This document shows positions 6,016 through 6,317 of a DNA stretch of 6,317 nucleotides, piece by piece. The DNA comes from JBDREC01 sp043820105 [NCBI: Pseudomonadota bacterium] (GTDB lineage Bacteria; Bdellovibrionota_F; JAHFAK01), in assembly GCA_043820105.1 (NCBI GenBank), contig JBDREC010000036.1, positions 1 to 6,317 on the forward strand, written 5' to 3'. Both the position numbers and the translations under genes were made by a program. Position 1 is the first letter of the stretch, and the number at the start of each line of letters is the position of its first letter. The notes beneath the pieces are model-generated. The model was not told the DNA's origin, searched no databases, and saw nothing but the letters and a program-made list of their open reading frames with translations.

Positions 6016-6042
6016 GGGATCCTGATTTTCATCAGGATGACG
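6016..6042 (-). repeat. REP-like palindrome, copy 2, inside the pilin leader
   Basis: GGGATCCTGA at the left and TCAGGATGACG at the right are the reverse complement of the flanks of copy 1 at 2632-2660. ATCCTGAT (6019-6026) pairs with ATCAGGAT (6031-6038) around a TTTC tetraloop. It lies between the predicted sigma-54 start site and the pilin start codon, so it would be transcribed as part of the leader. Confidence 0.75.
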
Positions 6043-6085
6043 AAAAACTTATTTTCTTGTTCCCTTGCGCTCCTGTTCTCTTTTT

Positions 6086-6103
6086 AAGCAAGTTCCATGC
6101 CAA
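6086..6103 (-). promoter_or_regulatory. Sigma-54 (-24/-12) promoter of the pilin gene
   Basis: Read on minus from 6103 to 6086 the sequence is TTGGCATGGAACTTGCTT. It matches the sigma-54 consensus TGGCACG-N4-TTGCW at all positions but one, with the invariant GG (6101-6100) and GC (6089-6088) exactly 12 bp apart. Transcription would begin near 6076, leaving a leader of about 149 nt to the pilin ATG. Sigma-54 control of pilA through PilR is known in Pseudomonas and Myxococcus, which supports the call. No sigma-70 promoter of similar quality is seen in the gap. Confidence 0.8.
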
Positions 6104-6173
6104 AATAGGTGATTTTATAAGTGTTTGATTTCATTGGAAAGTCAAAATGGGAAAAGCTTTGAAAAAGCAAAAA

Positions 6174-6190
6174 GTGACAAAAATTGTCAG
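6174..6190. promoter_or_regulatory. Putative enhancer-binding-protein site 1
   Basis: GTGAC-AAAAATT-GTCAG is a 17-bp near-palindrome with TGAC/GTCA arms, centred near 6182, about 106 bp upstream of the predicted sigma-54 start. It shares 15 of 17 bases with the two sites further upstream. Position and symmetry fit the upstream activating sequences of NtrC-family activators. Confidence 0.6.
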
Positions 6191-6193
6191 GCG

Positions 6194-6214
6194 AGGTGAC
6201 GAAAATTGTCACCT
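6194..6214. promoter_or_regulatory. Putative enhancer-binding-protein site 2
   Basis: AGGTGAC-GAAAATT-GTCACCT has perfect 7-bp arms around a 7-bp spacer, centred at 6204, about 128 bp upstream of the predicted start. It is the most symmetric of the three copies and lies 22 bp (about two helical turns) from site 1. Confidence 0.65.
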
Positions 6215-6259
6215 GATTTTTAAGTGTTTGAAAAGATAGCAAAAATGCGCTGCAGCATG

Positions 6260-6276
6260 GTGACGAAAATTGTCAC
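6260..6276. promoter_or_regulatory. Putative enhancer-binding-protein site 3
   Basis: GTGAC-GAAAATT-GTCAC is identical to the 17-bp core of site 2, centred at 6268. That is 64 bp (about six helical turns) further upstream and about 192 bp from the predicted start. It could also serve a gene beyond the right edge. Confidence 0.6.
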
Positions 6277-6298
6277 TTGGCTGAAGCTCTGAGTAATC

Positions 6299-6317
6299 GG
6301 GGGGGGGGGGGGGGGGG
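6299..6317. other. Terminal run of 19 G
   Basis: The window ends in an unbroken G tract in otherwise AT-rich DNA. At a contig end this is most easily explained as a sequencing or assembly artefact (poly-G read ends), not genomic sequence. Confidence 0.7.

Noticed and set aside
6174-6276. CRISPR-like array, because a motif repeats three times
   Set aside because: The repeats are 17-21 bp palindromes with unequal gaps, no spacer regularity and no cas genes. Their position relative to a sigma-54 promoter explains them better.

Overview
This is an AT-rich window of about 6.3 kb, probably a whole short contig. It opens inside a perfect inverted repeat and closes in a run of 19 G. The content points to a low-GC Gram-negative bacterium. 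It has a type IV pilin with an Asp-rich, single-disulfide C-terminal region, as often seen in delta-type proteobacteria (Desulfobacterota, Myxococcota, Bdellovibrionota). The pilin is preceded by what looks like a sigma-54 promoter. I cannot place the organism more precisely.

Layout. (1) 50-2548, minus strand: an 832-residue flavin/iron-sulfur oxidoreductase built like a PreT-PreA (bacterial dihydropyrimidine dehydrogenase) fusion, with changes in the pyrimidine-binding pocket. (2) 2549-2858: a repeat-rich intergenic region with two kinds of 14-bp tandem duplication, a REP-like palindrome and a candidate sigma-70 promoter. (3) 2859-3203, plus strand: a small protein with a basic leader and a Cys/Gly repeat core, the best candidate here for something undescribed (possible RiPP precursor). 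(4) 3227-3741, minus strand: a decayed DUF4143-type AAA ATPase with a nonsense codon, a large internal deletion with frame change, and a lost C-terminus. (5) 3885-4175, plus strand: a small 2TM-domain membrane protein. (6) 4184-4566: a graveyard holding the C-terminal piece of a REP-associated (Y1/HUH) transposase on plus and, overlapping it on minus, a fragment of a second pilin. (7) 4781-5290, plus strand: a four-helix bundle protein of the 23S-rRNA-IVP/bAvd type. (8) 5406-5927, minus strand: a type IV pilin. (9) 5928-6317: its control region, with a leader hairpin, a second REP-like palindrome, a -24/-12 promoter and three near-identical palindromic sites spaced on one face of the helix.

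The intact genes do not form one pathway. The clearest functional unit is the pilin plus its upstream region, which reads as a textbook sigma-54/enhancer-binding-protein promoter (PilR-like by analogy). The other regions show an accessory, repeat-driven neighbourhood: transposase remnant, dispersed palindromes, dead ATPase gene, dead pilin copy and lone small genes. No maturase lies next to the Cys/Gly peptide, so any modification enzyme would be encoded elsewhere.
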